Shown: positions 1-8,401, counted from the first letter of the stretch. The stretch: 64,000 nt of DNA from Allobosea sp. LC85 (GCF_000735605.1 NZ_JPKG01000056.1:37151-101150), one strand, 5' to 3'. Notes: generated by a model from the letters alone, not told the origin. Made by a program: numbers and translations.

Positions 1-1083
1 ATCGTTTCTCGGCTGGAAGGGATAGACGGTCGTGGTGGCAAGCAGCTTGCCGGTGCCATCGACCACCGCCACCTTCACACCGGTACGGATGCCCGGATCG
101 AGACCCATGGTCGCTCTCGATCCGGCAGGTGCTGCCAGGAGCAGATTCTTGAGGTTGCGGGCGAAGACATTGATCGCCTCGGCTTCCGCCTTCATCCGCA
201 GATCGGTCATCAGGTCAACCGAGAGGTGAAGCGAGAGCTTCACCCGCCAGGTCCAGCCGACGACCTCCATCAGCCAGGCATCGCCCGGCAAACTTTCGCC
301 GATGGCGTAGGTCTCGGCGATCATGCGCATCACCGGCTTGACCGGACGCGGATCAGCCTTATCGGCCTCGATGTCGAGCGTCAGTATGTCCTCGTTCCGG
401 CCCCGCAGCATGGCCAGCGCACGGTGGCTTGGCACGTTGGCCCAGCGCTCGGTGTGATCGAAATAGTCGGAGAATTTGGCACCCGCCTCCTCCTTTCCTT
501 CGATCACCTTCGCACGCAAATCCGCCTTCTGACGGAGATAGCCGCGGAGACGACCGAGCAGCTCAGCATTCTGGGCGAACTGCTCCGACAGGATGTCCCG
601 AGCTCCTTCCAGCGCGCTCTTGGTTTCGGGCACATCGTCGGTGAGGTAGGCCGCCGCCAGCTCGGCCGGCACCGCCTTGCGATCGGCAAGGATCGCGTCG
701 GCGAGTGGCCCGAGGCCGCGCTCACGAGCAATCTCTGCCCTGTTGCGGCGCTTGGGCTTGAAGGGAAGATAGATGTCCTCCAGCTCCGCCTTGGTCGTGG
801 CGGCAGCGATGGAGGCCTCGAGTTCAAGCGTGAGCTTTTCCTGCTGGCGAATGGCCTCGAGGATGGTGCCGCGTCGGCCTTCCAGCTCGCGCAGATAGAT
901 CAGCCGTTCGCCGAGCTGGCGCAGTTGGGTGTCGTCGAGTCCCCCGGTGGCCTCCTTGCGATAGCGCGCGATGAAGGGAATGGTCGCACCCTCGTCGATC
1001 AGTGCGATGGCGGCGGCTGCCTGCGGCAGGCGCGCGCCGATCTCGGCGGCGATGCGGGATGCGATGGCGGAGTTGTCGGACAT
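1..1083 (-). CDS. tex: Tex-family transcription accessory / RNA-binding protein, N-terminal part (runs off the left edge)
   Basis: Read on the reverse strand this frame is open from an ATG at 1083 to base 1 with no stop, giving the first 361 residues of a protein that is normally about 770. The N-terminus (MSDNSAIASRIAAEIGARL, then IPFIARYRKEATGGLDD) is the helical Tex N-terminal domain. The last visible stretch, GLDPGIRTGVKVAVVDGTGK, is the start of the YqgF/RNase H-like domain, with the usual DPGxRTG motif. The HhH and C-terminal S1 RNA-binding domains would lie outside the window. Tex is a conserved cytoplasmic nucleic-acid-binding protein linked to transcription and RNA handling. The family call is firm because motif order and spacing match. 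Nothing next to it suggests an operon partner. Confidence 0.93.
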   Translation of the reverse strand, partial: MSDNSAIASRIAAEIGARLPQAAAAIALIDEGATIPFIARYRKEATGGLDDTQLRQLGERLIYLRELEGRRGTILEAIRQQEKLTLELEASIAAATTKAELEDIYLPFKPKRRNRAEIARERGLGPLADAILADRKAVPAELAAAYLTDDVPETKSALEGARDILSEQFAQNAELLGRLRGYLRQKADLRAKVIEGKEEAGAKFSDYFDHTERWANVPSHRALAMLRGRNEDILTLDIEADKADPRPVKPVMRMIAETYAIGESLPGDAWLMEVVGWTWRVKLSLHLSVDLMTDLRMKAEAEAINVFARNLKNLLLAAPAGSRATMGLDPGIRTGVKVAVVDGTGKLLATTTVYPFQPRND

Positions 1084-1553
1084 TCAGAACACTGGAACCG
1101 TTGCTGGAACAGAAATGATAGTTGGCGGCCATTCAGGTGCCTAGGCGATGCAGCATCCGCACCGATCATGCCTCTTTCATAGCACCGCTCTCGATCACCT
1201 CCATCCCGCACCGACGGTCCCGTCCGGAACCGGACGCTCGCCGCTCCATGCTTACCCCGAGCGGTTCGGGCCATCTCCGGTCTCATTGGAATGCGAGGCC
1301 TGAGCCGACACCCGCGCTGCGCAAACGCCAAGCCGACGAAGGGGGCTGGCAGAGGCGCGATTCGACGTCTACGTCCCCCGTGCCTTCGTTCTCACATCGT
1401 GGCCGTGGCTCGGCCCTGGCTTCCCGTCGCGCCGCCGCGGAGCGCCCGCTCAGCCGATCAGCGTGTCGCCATGAGCCCGCGCGGTGCGGATTGCGGCCGC
1501 AACGTCGGAGCGATCCGGTAGCCTCGCCAGGCTGGCGGCCATCTGAGAGCCAC
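1084..1553. other. intergenic region upstream of tex
   Basis: No convincing gene was found in these 470 bases. A 30-codon minus-strand frame at 1450-1542 has fairly natural codon use but resembles nothing I know. The promoter of tex should lie just above 1083; I cannot point to clear -35/-10 elements. Confidence 0.4.
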
Positions 1554-2252
1554 TCAACCTGCCAGCATGCAATCCGCCAAGCTGTAGCAGTGGCTCGCCT
1601 GATAGGCGTTCCGACCCCGGTTCATGTGCGTCAGATTGAAAGTCCGAATGGCACCCAGGATGCGGCGAGCCGCAAGGAAACGGCGGATCGAGGCGGAGCT
1701 CCGCACATTGATGCCGAACATATCTGCGCCGCGCGGGAAGAAATAGCTGACATCTTCTGGCGCCGTGACGCAGTGTTGGAGAAAAGGTTCGTCCACATGG
1801 CTCTGTGCGGGTGAATGGTCCGTGGTGAAATCCGAAAGATGCACCAAGAATCTCGCACGGATGCCCTCGCCGTCCGCATAGATTGTGAAAAGCTCCATCC
1901 AGCTCGCATTAACGCGGACGAGCGGCTTGTCGGACGTCGAGGGCAGACAAGAAACCGACCAGTAGTGACGCTCGCTCTTGCGCGGGATGGGGATGCAGTT
2001 TTGGCCGTAGAGCCTGAGAATCTCCAGAACGTCTTGTGCCTGCGGGCGACGAAGCAGCTTTTGAAATCTCGTGACGTACTTGAACCGCAGTTCGAGGGAC
2101 TCCGAGCGCTCGTCGGCGTCGCACAAGTCGATCCTGCCCTCTATCCAATTGCGCTGCTGCTCAAGATCCAGAAATTGGCGCAGGCCGGTGGTGCCGCGGC
2201 GAGGAGTCGTGCTCACGTCAGGTGCCATGCGAGATCCATCTGTGCCGGCCAT
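1554..2252 (-). CDS. hypothetical protein, about 232 aa
   Basis: I do not recognise this protein. It is a soluble-looking frame with no signal peptide or transmembrane segment. It has a charged N-terminal half (residues about 25-90, rich in R, E, Q and L) and a C-terminal half with alternating hydrophobic and aromatic residues (for example WMELFTIY and VSYFFPRGADMFG). Five cysteines are scattered without a metal-site pattern. Codon use is ordinary for the region, which supports a real gene, but the start is uncertain: the frame also has a Met at residue 9. It stands alone, with about 280 bases to the rfbD end on one side and 470 to tex on the other. No function is proposed. Confidence 0.5.
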   Translation of the reverse strand: MAGTDGSRMAPDVSTTPRRGTTGLRQFLDLEQQRNWIEGRIDLCDADERSESLELRFKYVTRFQKLLRRPQAQDVLEILRLYGQNCIPIPRKSERHYWSVSCLPSTSDKPLVRVNASWMELFTIYADGEGIRARFLVHLSDFTTDHSPAQSHVDEPFLQHCVTAPEDVSYFFPRGADMFGINVRSSASIRRFLAARRILGAIRTFNLTHMNRGRNAYQASHCYSLADCMLAG

Positions 2253-2531
2253 TGCGGGGATTCTGCCAGATCATGGATCAGTCTCAGGACAATACATGAC
2301 CGTAGCTGACGTCGGCGCGAATCCCGAAGGTGGCTATTGCCGATCACGCGGCTTCCTCGTTGCGCCCAACCGTCCAGTGAGATTGTTGGCTTGCTCTCCC
2401 GCGTTTGCCCGGGGCGAGTGGCTGTCGGCAAACGGGAGACCGAAACCGGGCCGCCGACGGCACTAGCTTCTCACATCGATGCCGCAGTGCGCCATAAGCA
2501 GACATCCGGCGAGGATGATACCCTTCATGGT

Positions 2532-3425
2532 CTATCCCTGATCCTTGAGGAGACGCTCGACGCAGGTCGCCAGCGAGCCGCGCCATGCGGGAAGCGTAAC
2601 GCCGTGCCGCGCGGCGAGCTTGCCGCAGTCGAGCCGTGAATTGGCCGGCCTCTGCGCTGGCGTCGGGTAATCCGTCGTGGCGATGCGTTTGACCGCGACC
2701 GGCTTGCCGCCGAGCCGCTCCCGCTCTGCGAAGATCGCCTCGGCGACATCGGCCCAGACCGCTTCGCCCGCAGCGCTCATGTGAAAGATGCCGCGCAGCG
2801 TCTCGTCCTGGGGGCGGGCGACCAGATTGTGCGCCACCGCCAGGACGGCGTCGGCGATGTCGAGCGCGCTGGTCGGGCAGCCCTGCTGGTCCGCGACCAC
2901 GCCGACCTCGTCGCAGGTTTCGGCCAGGCGCAGCATGGTCTTGACGAAATTCTTGCCGAAGGGGCTGTAGATCCAGGCCGTGCGCAGGATCGCGTGGTTG
3001 TCCGAGGCGGCCGCGACCGCCCGCTCGCCGGCCAGCTTGCTGGCACCATAGGCTGAGATCGGCCCGGTCGCGTCGTCCTCGCGATAGGGCCGGTCGAGCG
3101 CCCCGTCGAAGACGTAGTCGGTCGAGATCTGGATAACGGGGACGCCAAGTGCGGCAGCCGCGCGCGCCGCTTCACCCGCCGCCTCGCCGTTGACGCGCAT
3201 GGCGAGGTCGGGTTCGCTCTCAGCCTGGTCAACCGCCGTATAGGCCGCCGCATTGACGATGACATGGGGCCTGGCCGCGCGCAGCGCTGGCGCGACCATT
3301 TTGGGGATGGCGAGATCCAGATCCGGGCGGCGGAGCGCGACGACTTCAACACCGGCCGGCACGCGCTCCAGCATGGCGCGGACGACCTGGCCGGTCCAAC
3401 CGGTGACGACGATGCGCAGACCCAT
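2532..3425 (-). CDS. rfbD: dTDP-4-dehydrorhamnose reductase
   Basis: Encodes 297 aa, the normal length for RfbD/RmlD, the cytoplasmic NAD(P)H-dependent enzyme that makes dTDP-L-rhamnose in the last step of that pathway. It is a short-chain dehydrogenase-fold protein: an N-terminal Rossmann beta strand with a GxxGQ loop (VTGWTGQV), the family segment STDYVFDG around residue 100, and the catalytic YxxxK as YGASKLAGE around residue 130. The ATG at 3425 overlaps the stop of the upstream rfbC stump (ATGA), so the two were translationally coupled in an original rml operon. rfbA and rfbB are not in the window. With its partner broken, the reductase depends on an epimerase elsewhere, or is on its way to loss. 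Confidence 0.92.
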   Translation of the reverse strand: MGLRIVVTGWTGQVVRAMLERVPAGVEVVALRRPDLDLAIPKMVAPALRAARPHVIVNAAAYTAVDQAESEPDLAMRVNGEAAGEAARAAAALGVPVIQISTDYVFDGALDRPYREDDATGPISAYGASKLAGERAVAAASDNHAILRTAWIYSPFGKNFVKTMLRLAETCDEVGVVADQQGCPTSALDIADAVLAVAHNLVARPQDETLRGIFHMSAAGEAVWADVAEAIFAERERLGGKPVAVKRIATTDYPTPAQRPANSRLDCGKLAARHGVTLPAWRGSLATCVERLLKDQG

Positions 3426-3646
3426 CAGTCGAAAAACCGCAGCATCTCGGCGAGCCGCGGATGCTCAAGCCGCGGATGCTTGCGATCCTTGTCGGAGAGG
3501 GTCAGCGAGGTCAGGGGCAGACCCCCGTCGATGCCGAGGGCCGGATCATCGAAGGCGAGCCTATGATCGTTCTCGAGCGCGTAGGGCGTGGTGACCTTGT
3601 AGAGCATTTCGGTGTCCGGCTCGGGTGTGACGAAGGGCATTGTCAT
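3425..3646 (-). pseudogene. rfbC: C-terminal stump of dTDP-4-dehydrorhamnose 3,5-epimerase (rfbC)
   Basis: The 73-codon frame contains only the last third or so of RfbC: PEPDTEMLYKVT, then RLAFDDPALGIDGGLPL and LSDKDRKHPRL, all recognisable C-terminal RfbC motifs. A full epimerase is about 180-190 aa, and the N-terminal cupin with the catalytic His/Asp pair is missing. The three codons before PFVTPEPD do not look like RfbC, so the break is near 3640. The tail carries a small in-frame duplication (HPRLEHPRL) from a 15-bp tandem repeat at about 3455-3485. The stop overlaps the rfbD start. A working epimerase cannot be made from this stump. Confidence 0.85.
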
Positions 3647-3812
3647 GTCTGGATGGCGCCTTTGGCAATGTGATTTTGGCGATGCTTGAGCTTTGCGGGT
3701 CGGGTGCAGTCACGTCTCCGGCCTGTTTGCGCGGCACGATATGACCGCTGGCCCTGATGTTGTCCGCTTGAACCGATCCCAATCACGTTGACGCGCTGTT
3801 GATGCGCAAGAC

Positions 3813-3847
3813 ACAAACGCCCGTCGCTCGTCCGGGGAAAACGCGCC
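3813..3847. repeat. 35-bp dispersed repeat, copy 1 (second copy at 62018-62052)
   Basis: ACAAACGCCCGTCGC begins a 35-base block found again at 62018-62052 in the same orientation with three mismatches by my count. Both copies are intergenic. No mobile-element gene accompanies either copy. Confidence 0.7.
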
Positions 3848-4030
3848 GGGAGCGGACGCTGCCTCGACGCCTGAAAGCGGACGCGACGCGGATCAAAGCT
3901 CGCCCGGTGTCTACGGAACGAGCAGATGCACAAGCGATGACGGATTCACGAGGGCCGCTTTCCGCTGCGCGCCTTGCGCGCGTTCTTTCCGCCGCTCTAG
4001 GATCGGCCTGCTGACATCGCGGCGAGACTA

Positions 4031-4078
4031 GATCACGCTGCGTTTGGACGAAATCGTCCAAACGCAGAAAACGTGATC
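4031..4078. repeat. REP-like palindrome
   Basis: Arms CTGCGTTTGGACGA (4038-4051) and TCGTCCAAACGCAG (4054-4067) are perfectly complementary across a 2-base loop. Outer arms GATCACG (4031-4037) and CGTGATC (4072-4078) continue the stem after an AAAA bulge. It lies outside genes and lacks a T-tract, so a dispersed palindromic element is more likely than a simple terminator. Confidence 0.7.
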
Positions 4079-4090
4079 GACTCTCATCGT

Positions 4091-4144
4091 TTAGAGCATG
4101 CTTTATGCGAAAAACCGTTGCCACTTTTTCGCAGCAGGCTCTAA
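4091..4144. repeat. inverted repeat next to the palindrome
   Basis: TTAGAGC (4091-4097) pairs with GCTCTAA (4138-4144), and TGCGAAAAA (4106-4114) pairs with TTTTTCGCA (4125-4133), giving nested stems. It begins 13 bases after the palindrome at 4031-4078 and ends about 50 bases before the next gene, so it may sit in that gene's leader. Confidence 0.6.
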
Positions 4145-4191
4145 GCGCACCCCGCGACCGTTCCCTCTGCTCAAACGGAAGGTCTCAAGGC

Positions 4192-5772
4192 ATGAAGCGT
4201 CGGACATTTCTGGGCGCTGCCGCTGGCGCCGCCGTCTCGGTGATCGCAAAGCCCAGTGTCGCGCAGCCGGCAAAAGTCCTGAAATTCGTTCCCGAGGCGG
4301 ATGTCGCGATCGTCGATCCGGTCTGGACGACGGCGACGGTGACGCGCAATCACGGCTACCTCGTCTTCGATACGCTCTATGGGCAGAACGCCGACTATGG
4401 TTTCGAGCCCCAGATGGTGGCGGGCCATACCATCGAGGATGACGGCAAGACCTGGCGACTGACATTGCGCGAGGGCCTGCGTTTTCATGATGGCGAGCCG
4501 GTGCGGGCGCAGGACGTCGTGCCGAGCATCCGTCGCTTTTCCGCCCGCGATGCCTTCGGCCGGGCGTTGATGGATGCGACGGACGAGTTGTCGGCCGAAT
4601 CCGACCGGGTCGTGACATTCCGCCTGAAGCGACCGTTCCCGCTGCTTCCGGCCGCGCTTGGCAAGACGGGAACGTCGATGCCCTGCATCATGCCGGAACG
4701 GTTCGCGGTGACCGACCCCAACAAGCAGGTGACGGAGATGGTCGGCAGCGGCCCGTATCGCTTCAAGGCCGACGAGCGGGTGCCGGGCGCATTGGCGGTG
4801 TATGAAAAATTCGCAGGCTATGTTCCGCGCTCGAATGGCTCGGCCACCTTCACCGCCGGCCCCAAGACCGTCTTCTTCGACCGGGTCGAGTGGCGCATCA
4901 TGCCCGACCCTTCGACGGCGGCCAACGCGCTCAGTACCGGTGAGATCGACTGGTGGCAGAACCCGACACCGGATCTGCTGGCTGCGCTGAGAGCCAAGGC
5001 CGGACTGAAGCTCGAAGGTCTCGATCCGGCCGGCGGCATCGGCTGCCTGCGCTTCAACAGTCTGCTCCCGCCTTTCGACAATCCCGCGATCCGGCGCGCC
5101 CTGCTCGGCGCCATCGACCAGAGCGAGTTCATGACCGCGGTCGCCGGCGACGAACGCTCGATGTGGAAGGACCATGTCGGCGTGTTCAGCCCGGACACGC
5201 CGCTCGCGACCACGGCCGGAACGGAGGCCCTGGTCGGCAAGCGGAATTTCGCGGCAGTCAGGCGCGAGCTTGCGGCAGCCGGCTACAGGGGCGAGCGCAT
5301 CGTGCTGCTGGATCCGACCGATTACCCCTCGACCCATGCGCTGGCGATGGTGGCGGCGGACGCGCTGCAGAAATCCGGGATGAACGTCGACCTGGTCTCG
5401 ACCGACTGGGGCACCGTCGTTCAACGCCGCGCCAGCAAGCAGCCCATCGACAAGGGCGGCTGGAACATCTTCTTCACCTACCTGAACGGCACCAACAATT
5501 TCGATCCCGCAAGCCAGCTCGGCATCCGCGGCAATGGCGATCAGGCCTGGTTCGGCTGGCCGAAATCGCCGCGCCTGGAAGAGCTGCGTCTCGATTGGTT
5601 CGCGGCCAGGGACATCGCCGCCCAAAAGACGATCTGCGCCGAAATCCAGAAGCAGTTCTTCGTCGAGGTGCCCTATATCCCGCTCGGCGCCTATTACGAG
5701 AAGACGGCCTATCGCGGATTGACCGGGATGCGTATTGGCTTCGCACAATTCTACGACGTGAAACGAGCATGA
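4192..5772 (+). CDS. ABC transporter substrate-binding protein, family 5 (peptide/opine type), orphan
   Basis: Encodes 526 aa of a periplasmic binding protein of the DppA/OppA family. The start at 4192 is chosen because it begins a Tat-type signal (MKRRTFLGAAAGAAVSVIA, cleavage near SVAQ) and has a GGAAGGTC-like ribosome-binding site; an in-frame ATG 29 codons upstream would bury the signal. Family landmarks are FDTLYG near residue 65, the LREGLRFHDGEPV segment, and VGSGPYRF around residue 185. No permease or ATPase genes adjoin it. Its stop overlaps the start of the M81 peptidase gene (ATGATG), so the two are coupled. It is closely similar to the proteins at 59246-60826 (exactly the same length) and 33875-35449. 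A peptide or amide ligand is an inference from the partner enzyme. Confidence 0.92.
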   Translation: MKRRTFLGAAAGAAVSVIAKPSVAQPAKVLKFVPEADVAIVDPVWTTATVTRNHGYLVFDTLYGQNADYGFEPQMVAGHTIEDDGKTWRLTLREGLRFHDGEPVRAQDVVPSIRRFSARDAFGRALMDATDELSAESDRVVTFRLKRPFPLLPAALGKTGTSMPCIMPERFAVTDPNKQVTEMVGSGPYRFKADERVPGALAVYEKFAGYVPRSNGSATFTAGPKTVFFDRVEWRIMPDPSTAANALSTGEIDWWQNPTPDLLAALRAKAGLKLEGLDPAGGIGCLRFNSLLPPFDNPAIRRALLGAIDQSEFMTAVAGDERSMWKDHVGVFSPDTPLATTAGTEALVGKRNFAAVRRELAAAGYRGERIVLLDPTDYPSTHALAMVAADALQKSGMNVDLVSTDWGTVVQRRASKQPIDKGGWNIFFTYLNGTNNFDPASQLGIRGNGDQAWFGWPKSPRLEELRLDWFAARDIAAQKTICAEIQKQFFVEVPYIPLGAYYEKTAYRGLTGMRIGFAQFYDVKRA

Positions 5773-7289
5773 TGTCCAAGCCGATCCGTATCGCCGTTCT
5801 CCAGTTCGCGCATGAGACCGTCACCTTCCTCCCCAACGACACCACCCGGGAGGATTTCATCTATCCCGGCTCGCCGGCCGGCGGCGAGGCGCTGCTTGCG
5901 ACCGACCCGAAGGGCTATATGGGCGGCTTCGTCCAGGTTGCGCGCGACTATGACGATGTCGAGCTGATCGGCATCACCTCCCCGCTCTGGCCACGCACCG
6001 GCACGGGCTCGGGCTGGATCACGCGCGATGCCTACGAGCATTTCCTCGGTGTCATGATCGCGGAATTGCGGGCGCAACCGAGGCTGGACGGCGTCTATCT
6101 GGCGCTTCACGGCGCGCTGGCCGTGCGCGGCGTAGCCCGTCCCGAGGCCGATATCGCAAGGCGCGTCCGCGAGGTCGTCGGCCGGGAGGCCTTCATCTCC
6201 TCGACATTCGATCCCCATGGCAATGAGGACGAAGCCTTTCTCGAGCAGGCCGACATGGCCTTCAGCGTGAAATACTTCCCGCATTACGACATGCACCTGC
6301 AGGGCGAGCGCGCGGCGCGCATGCTGGTCAGGGCGATCCGCGGCAGCTTCAGGCCGGTACACCGGTCGCTGCGGATTCCGATCCTCGCCCCCACGGTCGT
6401 GATGTGGACCGGCGCCTCGCCCTGGTCCGATCTGGTCCAGCGGGCGCTGATCTGGGAGGCACGCGAGCCGGATGTCTTCGTCAATGTCTTCTTCGGGTTT
6501 CCCTGGTCGGACGTTCCCGATGCCGGGATGGGCCTTCAGGTCCTGACCAATGACGACCCGGATCTCGCCGAGCGCGTGCTCCTCGATATGGCCGACTGGA
6601 TCTGGCGACGGCGCGATGCGCTGCTCGAGACCGTGACGATCCACAGGATGAAGGACGGCGTCGCTCTCGCCCGTGAGGCCGTGACGGCCGGCCGGGCGCC
6701 GGTCGTGCTCGCCGATTACAGCGATCGCTCGGGCTACGCCACCTGGCTGCTGCAGGAGATCATCGCGCAAAAGCTCGAACGCACCCTGATCGCCACCATT
6801 GCCTCACCCGACGCCATTGCGTCCGTGCTGGCGGCCGGCGCCGGGCCTGGCGACGCGTTCGACGCGGAGATTGGCGGGCTTGTCGATGAAACGGCCGGAG
6901 AGGCCGTGCGCATCACGGGCACCATACGCGCTATCCGGGCGGCGACGACCGTGCGCGGCATGGGCAACGCGACTGTCTGCGTCAGCTTCGGCAACGGCAA
7001 TGTGCTGGTCCTGAGCCCCTATCTGGTCCAGATCATCGAGCCATCGGACCTCTGGCAGCTCGGTCTCAAGCCCGAGGACTTCGATGTCATCGCGATCAAG
7101 TCCCGCGTCCACTTCCGCCGGGGTTTCGACGATAGCGGTTTCGCGCCGACGATCCTCCTGGTCGAGCCGCCGAAACCGTTCATGGGCACGGTGCATCTCG
7201 AAGCCCTGCCCTACGCCAATCTCACGCTGACGGACTACTATCCCTACGGCAGCCCGCGCTTTCCGCCGGAGGAGAACGGAAACCCCTAG
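5769..7289 (+). CDS. M81 family (MlrC-like) metallopeptidase
   Basis: Encodes 506 aa starting at the ATG that overlaps the preceding stop (a second ATG follows immediately). M81 proteins are named for MlrC of the microcystin-degradation pathway, a zinc peptidase that cleaves linearised peptides; most genomic homologues have unknown substrates. Visible landmarks are the N-terminal FAHETVTF, YLALHGALAV around residue 115, the metal-binding FDPHGNEDE around residue 150, and the C-terminal domain with SRVHFRRGF. There is no signal peptide, so it should act in the cytoplasm. Coupling to a peptide-type binding protein suggests import and hydrolysis of one substrate class, probably an unusual or small peptide. 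The frame is open far upstream, but that part is only a shadow of the binding-protein gene. Confidence 0.9.
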   Translation: MMSKPIRIAVLQFAHETVTFLPNDTTREDFIYPGSPAGGEALLATDPKGYMGGFVQVARDYDDVELIGITSPLWPRTGTGSGWITRDAYEHFLGVMIAELRAQPRLDGVYLALHGALAVRGVARPEADIARRVREVVGREAFISSTFDPHGNEDEAFLEQADMAFSVKYFPHYDMHLQGERAARMLVRAIRGSFRPVHRSLRIPILAPTVVMWTGASPWSDLVQRALIWEAREPDVFVNVFFGFPWSDVPDAGMGLQVLTNDDPDLAERVLLDMADWIWRRRDALLETVTIHRMKDGVALAREAVTAGRAPVVLADYSDRSGYATWLLQEIIAQKLERTLIATIASPDAIASVLAAGAGPGDAFDAEIGGLVDETAGEAVRITGTIRAIRAATTVRGMGNATVCVSFGNGNVLVLSPYLVQIIEPSDLWQLGLKPEDFDVIAIKSRVHFRRGFDDSGFAPTILLVEPPKPFMGTVHLEALPYANLTLTDYYPYGSPRFPPEENGNP

Positions 7290-7402
7290 GCGTCACCTCA
7301 AGGGTCCAGAACGATGAGCGCCGGCGGGCACGACCGCCCCGGCCGTTCCGCCAGGGGCGGATTCTGCATCGCCGCCCGACAGCGGACCCACACCGCGTAG
7401 CC

Positions 7403-7438
7403 CTCCTTCGACCGGAATCGACCCAATGCGGGCTTTCG
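7403..7438. repeat. short copy of dispersed repeat B
   Basis: CTTCGACCGGAATCGACCCA followed by ATGCGGGCTTTCG matches the right half of the longer copies at 46813-46888 and 47438-47513. It lies between the M81 peptidase and the convergent Nudix gene. Confidence 0.55.
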
Positions 7439-7455
7439 ACTAACGCCGGTCGACT

Positions 7456-7839
7456 TTATGGCAGTTTTAGCGAGCGCAACGCAGCCCTCAACCCCGGCTC
7501 CTCGACCAAATCAGCCGCGTCGGTCAATTTGAACCAGTGGTGAAGCCGCTGGCTGCGCTCCGGCCAAGTATCGAGCCGATCCTCGACAGTGAGGAGGAAT
7601 AGCTTCACTTTGCACAGCAGGAAATGATCCGCCATCCGCTTCCAATACATGTAGCGGCCCACTGGCTTCTTGCGAATCCTCCCGACAACGCCAGCCTCCT
7701 CGCGCGCCTCCCGCGCGGCAGCATCATGGGCCTTGAGCTTTTTGATCGGCCAGCCCTTCGGGACAGTCCAGCGTTTCGTGGTGCGCGTGGTGACCAGGAG
7801 AACCTCGACCGAGCCATCCGACGCGAAGCGCACCGGCAC
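7456..7839 (-). CDS. Nudix hydrolase, diphosphoinositol-polyphosphate-phosphohydrolase-like subgroup
   Basis: Encodes about 127 aa, a compact Nudix protein. The box is read as GWPIKKLKAHDAAAREAREE followed by AGV around residues 29-51. The RExxEEAG core that binds the catalytic metal is intact, but the first Glu of the consensus (Gx5E) is Leu, as far as I can align it. The preceding WTVPKGWP is typical of the DIPP/MutT-like group that removes a nucleoside-linked or inositol-linked phosphate. No ATG exists in frame upstream before a stop; the start used is a GTG at 7839, and homologues often begin a few residues earlier. It is single, convergent with the M81 gene and followed upstream by a repeat-rich gap. 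The substrate cannot be told. Confidence 0.85.
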   Translation of the reverse strand: MPVRFASDGSVEVLLVTTRTTKRWTVPKGWPIKKLKAHDAAAREAREEAGVVGRIRKKPVGRYMYWKRMADHFLLCKVKLFLLTVEDRLDTWPERSQRLHHWFKLTDAADLVEEPGLRAALRSLKLP

Positions 7840-8236
7840 AGCACCGATCTGCAGTCGGGCCTTTCCAGGCGCACTCCGTATCTCTTTTCATTCGTCGTGG
7901 ATTCACCTCGCCAGGAGAGTCTAGACACGCAGCGCTTCAAAGCTCAACGACTGCAGCGAAATGGAAGCCGGTGTCCGCTTCCCCCCATTGCGGCCATCAA
8001 GCTAGCGAGCGCCACTCCAGTCAGCCCCGCGCCAGGGCGGACATGAGCTCATCACCTGAAACCAGGCATTCTATGGCCAGTCGCCGCGAGCTTGGTGCTT
8101 GAGGTCGGGGCTGCGGCTCACCGCGCGGGAGCACGTTCAAGGTCAACCGGCAAGGTCAACTGGAGTGAGGCGGTCCATTTTGGCCAGTGTGTAGCGACAG
8201 GAGACATCCTGCTTTGATCGCATGAGGATCCCCACT
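7840..8236. other. intergenic region without recognised genes
   Basis: About 400 bases between the Nudix start and the repeat block at 8237. No frame on either strand has recognisable protein features. The bases just above 7840 should contain the Nudix promoter. Confidence 0.4.
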
Positions 8237-8340
8237 TAAAGCATCGGCCCGAAAAGTGGATTGCGGTTTTCGGGGCAAAGCCGATGCAAACACAGAAAGT
8301 TGGATCATCGGACCGGATACGATTTTCAGTCCGATGATCT
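8237..8340. repeat. dispersed repeat A, copy 1
   Basis: The block starts TTAAAGCATCGGCCCGAAAA, continues with the complementary pair GCATCGGC and GCCGATGC, and ends with a second hairpin (GATCATCGGACCGG paired with a slightly mismatched CAGTCCGATGATC). Other copies are at 18165-18270, 51529-51691 (double) and, inverted, 55172-55274. Every copy lies in a non-coding gap or just at a stop codon. Confidence 0.85.
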
Positions 8341-8400
8341 AGAGCATTTTCGAGCGAAGTGGACACCGGTTCGCGTGAAGAAAATGCGATAAAACAAAGA
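8341..8400. repeat. GCATTTTC/GAAAATGC palindromic element
   Basis: GCATTTTC (8344-8351) and GAAAATGC (8380-8387) enclose AGCGAAGTGGACACCGGTTC, a sequence type that is widespread between genes in Rhizobiales. It abuts repeat A directly, forming a compound element. Confidence 0.65.
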
Positions 8401-8401
8401 G

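Larger units (their letters stand above)
3647..4191. other. intergenic region with repeats and hairpins
   Basis: No gene is supported here. The stretch holds a 35-bp sequence shared with 62018-62052, a large palindrome at 4031-4078 and an inverted repeat at 4091-4144 (listed separately). The ribosome-binding site for the binding protein starting at 4192 (GGAAGGTC at about 4177-4184) is at its right end. The left part is where the missing portion of rfbC would have been. Confidence 0.5.

Noticed and set aside
226..1182. 318-codon plus-strand frame
   Set aside because: It is the antisense shadow of tex, whose motifs are clear on the minus strand.
1450..1542. 30-codon minus-strand frame near the unknown gene
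   Set aside because: Too short, no ribosome-binding site or known family; could be a decayed end of something but cannot be supported.
3799..4014. 71-codon plus-strand frame
   Set aside because: It runs through the 35-bp dispersed repeat and is rich in Arg and Ala in a way typical of chance frames in GC-rich DNA.
4171..5748. 525-codon minus-strand frame opposite the receptor
   Set aside because: Antisense of a family-5 binding protein with clear signal peptide and motifs on the plus strand.
8118..8366. 82-codon minus-strand frame
   Set aside because: Composed of repeat A; similar false frames appear at other copies.
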